64,000 bases of DNA, taken from positions 14,086,954 through 14,150,953 of the forward strand of contig RPFO01000213.1 in NCBI GenBank assembly GCA_009746045.1, read 5' to 3'. This document shows, one piece after another, positions 10,701 through 20,200 of the stretch. Under the pieces are notes generated by a model, which saw nothing but the letters and a program-made list of their open reading frames with translations, had not been told where the DNA came from and searched no databases. A program made the translations under genes and the position numbers. Each line of letters starts with the position of its first letter. Position 1 is the stretch's first letter. The stretch is from Mesostigma viride. Its lineage: Eukaryota; Streptophyta; Mesostigmatophyceae; Mesostigmatales; Mesostigmataceae.

Positions 10701-13700
10701 ATATCTGTAAGTGGTAGTTCTATCTATGGCAATGGTGACGCTGCAGTTCCACCACTTCGTCGTGTTATGTCGAGTAAGGGTCGCACTGTGGAGTGACCAT
10801 GTCAAAAGTCTTCCTTTATCATGCATTATAAATGCGGGAAGTCGCACACAGAAACGACAATGGCAGTCAAACTCTCATCCCGACATATTTCTGGGGTGGT
10901 TTCGCAGAGTGACCCTAACTTACCGATTTCGGCGCTGAAGACCATTTTTCGCGCTCCCGTGCGTTCATAACGTCACGCTGCAAGTCGACCCTTGAATTGT
11001 TCTTGTGTGTCAATTTTTCGTTCCTCTGTTCGTGACAGGAGGTTGGGAAGAAGAAGCTGGATCGCCTATTCGAAATCTCCAAGGGCGCCAATGCCGAAGA
11101 TCAGGCGGTAGCGGATCGGACGCTTGGGCAGGCGCTTCTGGATGTTTGGAATTACAACAGGCTGTACTTGCACGGCGTCGTGAAGCAGGGCAAAGGGCAT
11201 TTTATTCCCGATGGCCATTACACGAACCTGCTGGCGTACATCCTGCCGGCCACCAAACAATCAGTCGGGAGGGAAGGGAGTTTGGAGGGGAGTAAGGAGG
11301 ATAAGGGGGAGTTGAGGGAGGAAGAAGGCGAGCGGAAAAAAAACAAGGCCCAACCTTCCCAAATTTCAAATTACAATCGAGTTCTGGCGAACACCTTCCT
11401 GCGCCTCACAAAGGCCAGGCCGGATGATGAGAATGACGTCACACCAGCTTCTGAGGAGACTATGACTCTCAGATGCCGGTTCGCTAACGCCGAGGGCACC
11501 AAGAAGGGGCAAAAGGTGTCCTGGACGTCTGTAAGGAACCTGGCGTCGTTTCCGATGATGGACGCTGTGTGTGAATGCATCATGAGTGGGGAGGTTGGGC
11601 CCGAAAAGCTGTCAAAGTTGGTGGAGTTGGCCAAGGACGTACTTGAGTGCGTTCGCCAATTCATCCTTATTAAGTTTCAGGAAAAGCCCGACTTGGATGG
11701 CGAATGTAAGGGGGGGGCTGATATGGAGTACAAGGCTTCTCGCTTATTTGAAGAGGTGTTCGGCTGTCGACTACTTGGGCGGATGCCAAGGAACAAGGAC
11801 GTCGTCGATCGATTCCTTGCATTTTGGGAGAAGGCCGTCATCATCACGCGCAATGTCGCCTACCTCTTAAAGTCCGAAGGTCTTGCCAATCACCTAAGGA
11901 TTCCGAGAAAGGATCTGATGGATAGCAAAATCGATCTAGTGGATCTCCTCGACAAAACCGCTCCGAACTTCAGCATGAAGGGTTCGCACGGCCTTCTGGA
12001 CAAGGACTTGTATCTCCACTATCAAAAAAAGATGGAAGGAGGGGAAGGGAAGAAGGAGGCGGTTGTTGAGGCGAAGGAGAAAGTTGCAGGGAAAGGGGGG
12101 GAGAAGGTGGAAGAGAAAAGTGCTGAGCCGATTGAGTATAACTGGCGCAGCATTTCCTGGGATAAGATGACCGTCTGGTATTCTTCTCATAGTCTCCCTA
12201 AAGGCGGCCCTGACAGGAAGAAGGCATTTGTGAGGAGGGTGGCGGCGGAGGTGGCGGTGGGCGACGGTGAGGGCTTCCCATCCACTTTCGCGAGGCAAGA
12301 CGATGGCCTGACGCCACTACCGTGCTGTAGAATCCTGAATTTGGATGGTGAGTTCGGCCGCAAGTGGACGTCCTTCAAGGACTTCTGGTGGGGTGACCAT
12401 GACCTCTTTATGGTTCCTCCAAAAAAGACAACTGTCGAACGAGCTTCCGGTTACCACAGGAAGCTTATCGAGCTAGCGACGCAGTTTTTCGAGGAGTTGC
12501 GTCCCATCGTGGTCGTTTTTGGCGGAAAGAAGTCATTGGATGGCTTCGAAGACTTACTGGTTCGGATGGGGAAGATGCCTGACGTCTCGTGGACGTCATT
12601 GGCGAAGAAGAGGAAGGCTGAGGATGACGCGGAAGGAGATTCGGATGGGGACGAGGGAGGCGAGGGACAGGGAAAGGAAGGAGGGTCGACTCGCAGAGCG
12701 ACGTCTACGGGGGGAGAGAAGTCGTCACCGCAGAAGACGTCTAAGGGGGGAGAGAAGTCGTCACCGCAGAAGACGCGGGACAAAGGGAAGGGTGGGCAGC
12801 GGCCGTCTGTCCAGCCGCAGCCGGAGTCACACCCTTCCAAAAAGCTTCGAAAGGCAGTTGTTCAAATCTCGGACGACGAAGATGAAGCTGAGCCTGGCGC
12901 TTCTGCCCGGCCTGTCGCTCCTTCCGCGCCTACGCGCGTTTCAAAGTATCCCAAGAAAGAGCTTCGAAGGCAGCCAGTCGAGTCATCATCATCCTCCTCC
13001 TCCGAGGAGGAGGAGGAGGAGGGGGAGGAGGGGGAGGAGGGGGAGAGGGGGAGAGGGGGAGGGGGAGGAGGAGGAGGAGGAGGAGGAGGAGGAGGAGGAG
13101 GAGGAGGAGGAGGAGGAGGAGGAGGAGGAGGGGGAGGAGGAGGAGGACGGGGATGACGACGAGGAGGAGGAAGATGGAGGGAGGCGAAGGGGTGATGGAA
13201 GGGCAAGGGGTGGAGGGGCAGGAGGGTCAACTCGCAGAGCGACGTCTGAGGGGAGGAAGAAGCCTGCCGCGCCCTCCAAGTCTTCCGGCTCGTCTCGACC
13301 CAAGACAGCTGCTACTCGAGCTCCGAAAGGAATAACAAAGGGTGAGGAAATCGCTGTTTTGGTCGTGGCATGTATCCTGAATTTTTTTTTTAATTCGTTT
13401 GCAATCTATCTACGTTGACTTTAGTCCGTCGTTGATGTGCCGATTGGTTACGCGCAGGTAATGATGTGGTGCGGGCGAACGCTGCGGTGGGCTTCGGTCC
13501 TGCAGCTAAACTTGCTGCTCAGTCTGAAGGGGTGGAAGCGAATGCGCAGAGCCAAGAGCCTTATGAGAAGCCTACGCTGTGGATGAGACTTATGGACGGG
13601 GAACAGAAACACGGAGCACCGGAGTGCTTCTGGATTGATGGGTGGGCCGAGAACACCATGAGAAGGGCCAATGCGAGTAGGGAAAAGCAAAAGTATACCA

Positions 13701-13987
13701 AGTTACAGGAGGTGAAGTTGTACGGGCAGGTAGGTGGATACGATCGGAAATGGAGGGACGTTTGCATGAAGTTTTTTCCAGAAGAGACAGAGGGCGGAAA
13801 GTTGCATCGGGGCAAGTTCTGGATGCCTTTGGACTATGTGAAGAAGGTGGTGACTCTGATGGACGGAAAGAGTTGGAATGATGTGGCAAAGTGGGCACCT
13901 GCGATGTCCATCGATCCAAAGAGGAAGAAGTCCAAAACAGAAGAGCAGAAATTGGAAGCAGAAGCAAGGAGCAAGAATAAGAAGTGA
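4755..13987 (+). CDS. Large multi-exon gene of unknown function (5' end unresolved)
   Basis: I do not recognise the family. GT-AG exons whose phases join: 4755-6227, 6387-6449, 6619-6690, 6826-7893, 8179-8232, 8364-8501, 8690-~9142, 9314-9376, 9546-10706, 11039-13341, 13458-13987 (stop 13985-13987). A possible 53-nt exon at 8011-8063 fits no phase. The first exon starts at an acceptor, so upstream exons are missing or unrecognised. It encodes a Ser/Pro/Arg/Lys-rich SR-like tail with two copies of a 23-residue repeat near 5028-5160, then charged coiled coil. Exon 6 is a Glu block. The exons at 6826-7893, 9546-10706 and 11039-12600 look globular. A segment with VVDGNHYFKGL near 10440 faintly recalls ParB-like folds, which is speculative. 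The last exon is a compact Trp-rich domain. Frame changes at ~8975, ~9090 and inside the GGA tract (~13050) mean either decay or assembly indels at simple sequence. Basic and acidic tails suggest a nuclear protein, by inference. Confidence 0.6.
6318..10990. repeat. Palindrome copies in successive introns
   Basis: Introns of the large gene carry copies of GGTCGCTCTGCAGAGTGACC or close variants: 6318-6341, 6551-6575, 6752-6775, 8269-8292, 8536-8555, 9171-9195, 9402-9428, 10778-10800, 10893-10915 and a weak one near 10970. Each sits inside an intron, not across a splice site. The left arm is more variable (GGTCATTTCG, GGTAGCTCTG, GGTCGCACTG) than the right (GCAGAGTGACC). Two introns, after 7893 and after 13341, show none. 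RNA from each copy could fold into a short hairpin. Confidence 0.8.
9090..9545 (+). repeat. 233-bp tandem duplication of exon end plus whole intron
   Basis: Two adjacent copies each contain a Lys/Gly-rich exon 3' end, a GTGCGT donor, a palindrome copy, a pyrimidine-rich stretch and an acceptor. Corresponding donors lie near 9143 and at 9377; acceptors end at 9313 and 9545. The result is a new 63-nt, 21-codon in-frame exon (9314-9376) nearly identical to the end of its parent. Intron and exon duplicated together, which is a direct picture of exon gain by tandem duplication. Confidence 0.8.
12990..13160 (+). repeat. GAG/GGA trinucleotide tract inside a coding exon
   Basis: This is an almost pure purine tract of GAG and GGA triplets with GGGGGA interruptions. 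In the incoming frame it first encodes Ser and Glu runs and then poly-Gly, and meets a stop at 13154-13156. In another frame it is poly-Glu and stays open to the donor at 13341. The heptad STRRATS is encoded in the first frame at ~12687 and in the second at ~13228, so the true reading frame must change inside this tract. A replication-slippage or assembly indel is the simplest cause. Confidence 0.8.
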
Positions 13988-14290
13988 CGTTCGAAGACTT
14001 TATTTTATGTTGGACGAGTCTTTAGTAAATTCAGTCGACTCCGTCTCAAGTGCGACGAATGTATCCATGATATTCTTCAATGAAACAATGCAATTTCACG
14101 CTAATGTAAAGTTTTTATGTCACACGAGACTTACAATGAGATAAATACCCACAAATTGTAATATTTACGTGAAATTTATACGTTCGCAAGCCAAAATTCA
14201 AGATTTTTGCCTCAAAATTGAAGGAAAAGTGTCACACACTTGGCTTGGACCGCGGAACATTCGAAGTGGGCCCGGCCTTTAGTCCACTAA

Positions 14291-14506
14291 ATGTATCCAA
14301 CGGCGAAAAAGTTTTCACCAAAATATTTAGATGTATCCAACGGCGAAAAAGTTTTCACCAAAATATTTAGATGTATCCAACGACGAAACAGTTTTCACCA
14401 AAATATTTAGATGTATCCAACGGCGAAAAAGTTTTCACCAAAATATTTAGATGTATCCAACGGCGAAAAAGTTTTCACCAAAACATCTAAATTCATCCAA
14501 CGGCGA
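14291..14506. repeat. 40-bp tandem repeat
   Basis: Five full copies and one degenerate copy, starting at 14291, 14331, 14371, 14411, 14451 and 14491, share ATGTATCCAACGGCGAAAAA and then GTTTTCACCAAAATATTTAG. The period is exactly 40 bp. It lies 300 bp downstream of the large gene's stop codon. The interval 13988-14290 is AT-rich with no gene and probably includes the 3' UTR. Confidence 0.95.
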
Positions 14507-15387
14507 CCGGTAAGCAGCCAAAAGTATTTGAATCATATTTTATTTATATTTGTCCGGCCTGTGAATATGTATGTCCCGGTGTTACGTCTAGACCAGGGTT
14601 GGGCGTAAATGGTTTTTGGGGTGACTTAAATTAAACGTAAATTACATGCAGTATAGGCGGACTTACATTAAAGTAGACGTAAATTAAACTTAAATTTACG
14701 TCTGGACTTAATCTTCAATTTTAAGACTTAAATTAAGACTTAAATTTAATGACAAGGCGTGTACACCCCCCCACACACGTTTAAGATTGGGGTCCGGCCG
14801 ACCCAGGGCTGCGATCTTAAACCTAAAATCAAATCCGGGGCTGATGATCTTAAAGTAGAGAGCTGTAGGCGTTCTTGAACCTTAAACCTGAGTACAAACT
14901 CCATATCGCATAGACGCATACCACTGACCAGCTATTTGTACCTACTTTAAGATCTTTTGCCCCAAACCAGCCCTGCGATCTTAAACCTGACATTCCTAAA
15001 TCCAGGGTCTCAAGATCTTAAACCTGGGAATCTGAAACGTGGTGGTGGGTAGGTGTATTGGGCTGTTGCGGTTGGCACGATCGACCACAGTCGACTTAAA
15101 CGTAGGCCAGGGGGTGCGGGACGGGTTGGGACATCTGGCCGCCTGGCTTTTCAAGACTTCCCAGTCGTGCGCGTAATAAGCGCGTTGCGGCTCCCGCATG
15201 CGCACACCTGACCACGTGTTTAATTATACAGTACTATACATGCACTCTCACATGGTCCGTCGGTTTGGTGTGGGCCCGGGCGGGTTGGGTTCAGGGGAGC
15301 TGAGGAGAGGGGAGTAGGGGTGGGCGTGAACGGCGTAAGGTAACAGTCGGCGTTTGTGCGGGTGCGCCGGGTGCCACCTATTGTGTA
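14507..15387. other. Intergenic, AT-rich then dispersed repeat
   Basis: Positions 14600-14750 are an irregular run of ACTTAAATTAA and CGTAAATTA blocks. Positions 14759-14830 (ACACGTTTAAGATTGGGGTC and onward) recur at 61485-61545 and so are part of a dispersed repeat. GATCTTAAACCT recurs several times between 14810 and 15030. I see no gene. Confidence 0.6.

Positions 15388-15442
<55 letters not shown>
15388..15442. repeat. 55-base uninterrupted G run
   Basis: The + strand reads only G from 15388 to 15442. Such a tract can form stacked G-quadruplexes, and its length is hard to call on any sequencing platform. It is far from the supported exons of the neighbouring genes. Confidence 0.95.
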
Positions 15443-15508
15443 CTCCGCCCCCGTTCGTGCTGCTTGGGTGTGCCAACGGGGTGGTGTGGGGACGTTGGTC
15501 GTGCATTT

Positions 15509-15725
15509 CCGGGTAAATGGGTATTTTTTTATTGACCAATAGGAATATCGTTAGTACCACGTATAGTCGACCAGCTAGTTACCCACTTAGGGTAGTGTGA
15601 TACGGGTGAAAGGTTTAGAAAGGCGGAGTTGGTCGCGCATCATGTGGGGTGCGGACGGGTCAGTTGGAGTTGTTGTTGTTGCCCACGCCGCACGCCGCGC
15701 ACATGGGCAGCAGAGATTTGGAAAG
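15509..15725 (+). repeat. Dispersed repeat, inverted partner at 33640-33830
   Basis: The sequence around 15509-15590 (AAATGGGTATTTTT, ACCAATAGGAATATCGTTAG) matches the reverse complement of 33650-33722. A GTTGTTGTTGCC and CACATGGGCAGCAGAGAT block at 15670-15720 matches 33722-33775. The two copies have different internal spacing and no shared ORF. This looks like a non-autonomous mobile repeat of unknown class. Confidence 0.6.
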
Positions 15726-15835
15726 GCCGTAGTGTGGGGCAAGTTAGAACGCACTTTACTTGATGTCGGTGTACGTAGTTATATCGACTTGAAGCGTAAT
15801 TGTTGCGATCGAAACATCAACAAGAACCATCTCAT

Positions 15836-15905
15836 TTAGGATTCGCTGATCCTTATTTCCCTCTCACCTCTTTGGTCCATAATTGGCTAATAAAAAATAT
15901 TCCCA
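15836..15905 (+). repeat. Solo 3' tail of the zinc-knuckle LINE
   Basis: The block AGGATTCGCTGATCCTTATT, then CACCTCTTTGGTCCATAATT and GGCTAATAAAAAATATTCCC, also follows the LINE coding remnant at 16697-16765 and, inverted, the one at 63236-63305. It is therefore the 3' UTR end of that family, inserted alone, as 5'-truncated LINE copies do. Confidence 0.75.
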
Positions 15906-16083
15906 TTTCCTTGGTCTTGTTGTAAAAACCCATATCGTCCCGGCACCCTACCTACCTACCCTTAACGGTTTTTGAGGCTCTGTAACTTCTAACCTAGAGA
16001 CCCCCTGGGGTTGCGACCAGTGGCAAACATGCCGGCTTGTTTTCGCGAGATCTACTCGAATCCAGCATGATCTACTCGAATCC

Positions 16084-16765
16084 AGCACGATAGGGGTCTG
16101 CGCTACGCTCCGGCACGAGCGTTTTGGTCATGATGCATCATGCCTGTGCACGCACCCTAGTGAAACCATTGAGCACCGGTTCCTTTTCTGTAATCTCCCA
16201 GGGGTTTGGAAGTGGCTCATTAACATCTGGGCCGCATGGACGGCATCGCCACCCAATCTCCCAATTAGCGTGCGTACCATCATTTTCGGTATTGCTGGCA
16301 CACCAGGGACCGAGCTTTCAGCTTCCCAAGCAGAATGGATATGGCTGCGCACTACTATGCTATACGCGATCTGGACCATACGTAACGAGACGGTCTTTAA
16401 TGCCCGCGAGGAGTATACCCGCGGCGGCGTAGTCCGGCGCTTTATATACCTATGCGGAATGCGGCTATCATGCGCCGATACTGGCTGTTGGCTCAGGAAC
16501 AACACAAGGTGTGGGACCCAGGGCCCAATAACGACAAGCCCAGCCCGCTCCAGCTTTTTCATGATCTACTGGGCCGTAACCAGGTATTCACCATTATGCC
16601 TCACGGCGACATGACTCAGGTCCACTGGCTTCCCTGGTCTAATAACGCGCCCTATTAGCCTTTCACCTGTCACCTCCACACGTGTGTGTGCCCACCTTTA
16701 ATTAGGATTCGCTGATACTCATTCCCCTCTCACCTCTTTGGTCCATAATTGGCTAATAAAAATAT
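16084..16765 (+). pseudogene. LINE reverse-transcriptase C-terminal fragment (zf-RVT domain), copy 1
   Basis: The frame from about 16090 encodes a zinc-binding motif of the LINE RT C-terminus: C-x-C-x5-ET-x2-H-x4-C (CLCTHPSET, HRFLFC), then VWKWL and AIWTIRNETVFNAREE. This matches the zf-RVT region of plant-type LINEs. The catalytic RT core is absent. A short insertion near 16452, relative to the copy at the right edge of the window, shifts the frame; the remaining residues (RRYWLLAQEQHKVWDPGP) continue in another frame to a stop near 16658. The 3' tail follows at 16697-16765. This is a 5'-truncated dead copy. Confidence 0.8.
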
Positions 16766-17196
16766 ACCCCGGCATTTCCCCGAAAAATCCAGCATGATGT
16801 CAATTTTCTTGTTTTTGGACACCCCCCTTGCCATTTCCCCGAAAAAAAAAACATCAACAAGAAGAAAGAAAGCACGTTTTAGTCGTACGGTTTAGTCGTA
16901 CGTTTTAGTCGTACGGTAGCAAGGAGAGCAGAACGTACCAACGTGGCGTGCTTGGCGAGGCTGCGTGGTGCGTTGCTGCGTGCACACTGCACACAGGTGC
17001 CAGCACCAACTTGGGCCAGCAAGGCCTTGCGGGGCTGTGACAGGTCAAAACTCTTGCATTGCGTAAGTCAAAAGCTTCGTGACAGGTCGAGCTCATGGCT
17101 GGCAGCGAAAGCGTCACCCCTGCTTTTATAACGCAAGGAAAACGTGACGCTCGGGTAGCCAGCGTTATAATAATGGGTGTTTTCGACAGGACAACC

Positions 17197-17204
17197 TATA
17201 TAAT
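17197..17204 (+). promoter_or_regulatory. Possible TATA box of the FSH1-like gene
   Basis: TATATAAT lies about 70 bp before the ATG at 17274, with a GC-box-like GGGCGGG at 17211-17217. The spacing suits a short 5' UTR. Position and composition are the only support. The stretch 16766-17196 upstream holds short repeats of TTAGTCGTACG (16876-16918) and no gene. Confidence 0.4.
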
Positions 17205-17273
17205 TGGACTGGGCGGGCGCAAACCTTCGTCCGAATTCGCTTATTATTCGGAGCCCGAAGGATAGCGCTCACC

Positions 17274-20200
17274 ATGCCCCCCTCCGTGGTACAATTGGCT
17301 CCCCCTGAGCCCGCCCCAACCCGGAAGCTGCGGATCCTGGCATTGCACGGAGCCTATGCATCGGCCAGCATTCTTGAACGCCAATTGCGCATGGCTGGCT
17401 GGAAGCGATTTAATGATACTGCGACCGAAATGGTACCTCTCTCTCTCCAATGTGTCGCAAACTTCTTATCGCTTCGTTCGATGCCTGATCATGAAATGCA
17501 CCGGCGCCACGTCGCACTAGTTATCGAGCAGATTTGATTCATGTTTGTCTCTGTTTCGCGGCGACTCAGTATTCGTCAATTTTCATGGGCAATTGCGACA
17601 AATTTTCTTTATGAGCGCGCGTTTTCAGTAGTGGCATGTAGCATGACGAAGTTTGCACTGTCCGTTGAATGGTGTTTTGCAAATTAAACCGTGTTTCGAT
17701 GCGCCGCCCGCCCGCTACTGTGGCCAGATCTCCCCGGACGCTCCTTTTGAGATCCAAATCAATCCGGATTGGGACGTACAAAAACTCTTCAAACCCCCGT
17801 TCTACAACTGGTGGGACGATGGACAGGTATGGATACATGGCATTGTGTGCTTTGCACTTATTCACTGACAACGCGACGCCTTTGCTTCTGGGCCCTACTT
17901 GTCGGCCTTATTTGTTGGGCTGTATGCTGGCGTTTTTACCAAGGACGCTCTCCAAGCTCCATCCAAATCAGGTCATGGTGATTGCTATATATTTCAAACA
18001 ATAGTAATTCTAGCGTTAAGTTATGTCCATCATCCGCACCGTGCAGCTACATACGGGACGCAGTCTGCGTGATTTTAGTTAATGCAGTATGGGAAAATAG
18101 ACTGAGAAGAGAATCATGGATCGAACCAGGATCCAAGCTAAGCGAGGAAATGGCAAAAGGCGAAATGTATGGTGAAGCATCATTTGAACTACCCTATGGA
18201 GGGTATACAATAGCTCCGGACGTGCTAATGACACTCTCCTTTATTTGTTGACTTCTAGACCTTGCTTCTATTCAAATTTCCACAAAAGGTACCACTTTCC
18301 GCTTTATGCGCCTACCCCCTCCCCAATGGCCTCGCCCTTGCCTAACTGCTCTCTCTCCTCTTTCTATATCCTCTAGAGACTACTCATATTCATGCTTGCA
18401 TCCCTCATAATTTAACCATATAGTATTAATTTCAAAGCCAACCACCCGCCTCTACTCCCATACATTCATGGTTCCATCTGATTTAATTTACTCCCATCAA
18501 CCCCTTGTTAGATGTGCCTCCTTTCTCTCCATCCATTCACCCCAGGGGCTGCTTCTATTTCCACTTGAGGCCCCCCTTCTCTACTATCGTCTACTTCTTG
18601 CCATGGCCCTCTTCCCTCCCTCCTGTCCCTCCCCTCCCTCCCTCCTCCCCCTCCCCTCCCTCCCTCCCTCCCCTCCTCCCCTCCCTCCCCTCCCTCCCCT
18701 CCCTCCCCTCCCTCCCTCCCCCTCCCTCCCCTCCCTCCCTCCCTCCCCTCCCTCCCCTCCCTCCCTCCCTCCCCTCCCTCCCTCCCTCCCCTCCTCCCCT
18801 CCCTCCCTCCCCCCCTCCCTCCCTCCCTCCCCTCCCTCCCCTCCCCCTCCCTCCCCTCCCTCCCTCCCTCCCCTCCCTCCCCTCCCTCCCCTCCCTCCCC
18901 TCCCTCCCCTCCCTCCCCTCCCTCCCCTCCCTCCCCTCCCTCCCCTCCCTCCCCTCCCTCCCTCCCTCCCCTCCCTCCCCTCCCTCCCCCTCCCCTCCCC
19001 TCCTCCCCTCCCTCCCCTCCCTCCCTCCCTCCCCTCCCTCCTCCTCCCTCCCCCCTCCCTCCCCTCCCTCCCCTCCCTCCCTCCCCCCTCCCTCCCTCCC
19101 CTCCCTCCCTCCCTCCCCTCCCTCCCCTCCCTCCCCTCCCTCCCTCCCTCCCCTCCCTCCCCTCCCTCCCCTCCCTCCCCTCCCTCCCCTCCCTCCCCTC
19201 CCTCCCCTCCCTCCCCTCCCTCCCCTCCCTCCCCTCCCTCCCTCCCTCCCCTCCCTCCCCTCCCCCCTCCCTCCCCTCCCTCCCCTCCCTCCCCTCCCTC
19301 CCTCCCTCCCCTCCCTCCCTCCCTCCCTCCCTCCCTCCCTCCCTCCCCTCCTCCCCTCCTCCCCTCCCTCCCTCCCTCCCCTCCGTCCCTACCTCCCCTA
19401 CCTCCCTCCCTCCCCCCCTCCCCTACCTCCCCTACCTCCCCTACCTCCCTCCCTCCCCTCCCTCCCCTCCCTCCCCTCCCTCCCCTCCCTCCCCTCCCTC
19501 CCCTCCCTCCCCTCCCTCCCCTCCCTCCCTCCTCCCCTCCCTCCCCTCCCTCCCCTCCCTCCCCTCCCTCCCTCCCTCCCCTCGCTCCCCTCTTGTACCG
19601 CGCCATGAATCAATCTGCTGTTTGCGCTTGCACCTTTGTTTTCCTACAGGTGCCCGCCCTCCTTTCCTACCATCCATCCCTTGTCAACCCCCTCTTTATG
19701 CTCTTTGTGCACTTTAGTACCTGTTGACAGTCGCGCCGTCCCTTACTACTGACATCCATCCCCATCATCTACTGCCATCCTTGACTACTCGGATCCTCCT
19801 GTGTTCCCTTCAAAATTTGCATTCAGTCATGTTTGCATCCCTTTCTAGTGGCCTCCTCCGCTCTCTACTACCATCTGTCCCCCTGCCCCACCCTCCCTCC
19901 TCTCTTTGTGCTCTGAAGATTCTGCTTGTAACTTAGAGTTGCACCGTCCCTTTCTACTTGCACCCCCCCCTCTGTCACCATCCGCCCCTTGTCCAACCCT
20001 GCCCCCAGTTCTCCCTGGAAACCCTCGACCAGCCAGGGGCCCTGGACCGGGCGATGGAGTACCTCGTCGCCTTCGTGGAGGCCAACGGGCCCTTTGACGG
20101 CGTGTTTGGCTTTTCCATGGTGCGCACGGCCGTTTCCATACTCATGTTCTGGATGGAATGCTGTTGAAGCCATTTTTTGATTCTGTAGCATACGCGCGAC

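Noticed and set aside
18468-19727. Pro/Ser/Leu-rich ORFs of 367-419 codons and a Gly/Arg/Glu ORF on the other strand
   Set aside because: They come only from the CCCTCCCT tract inside an intron.
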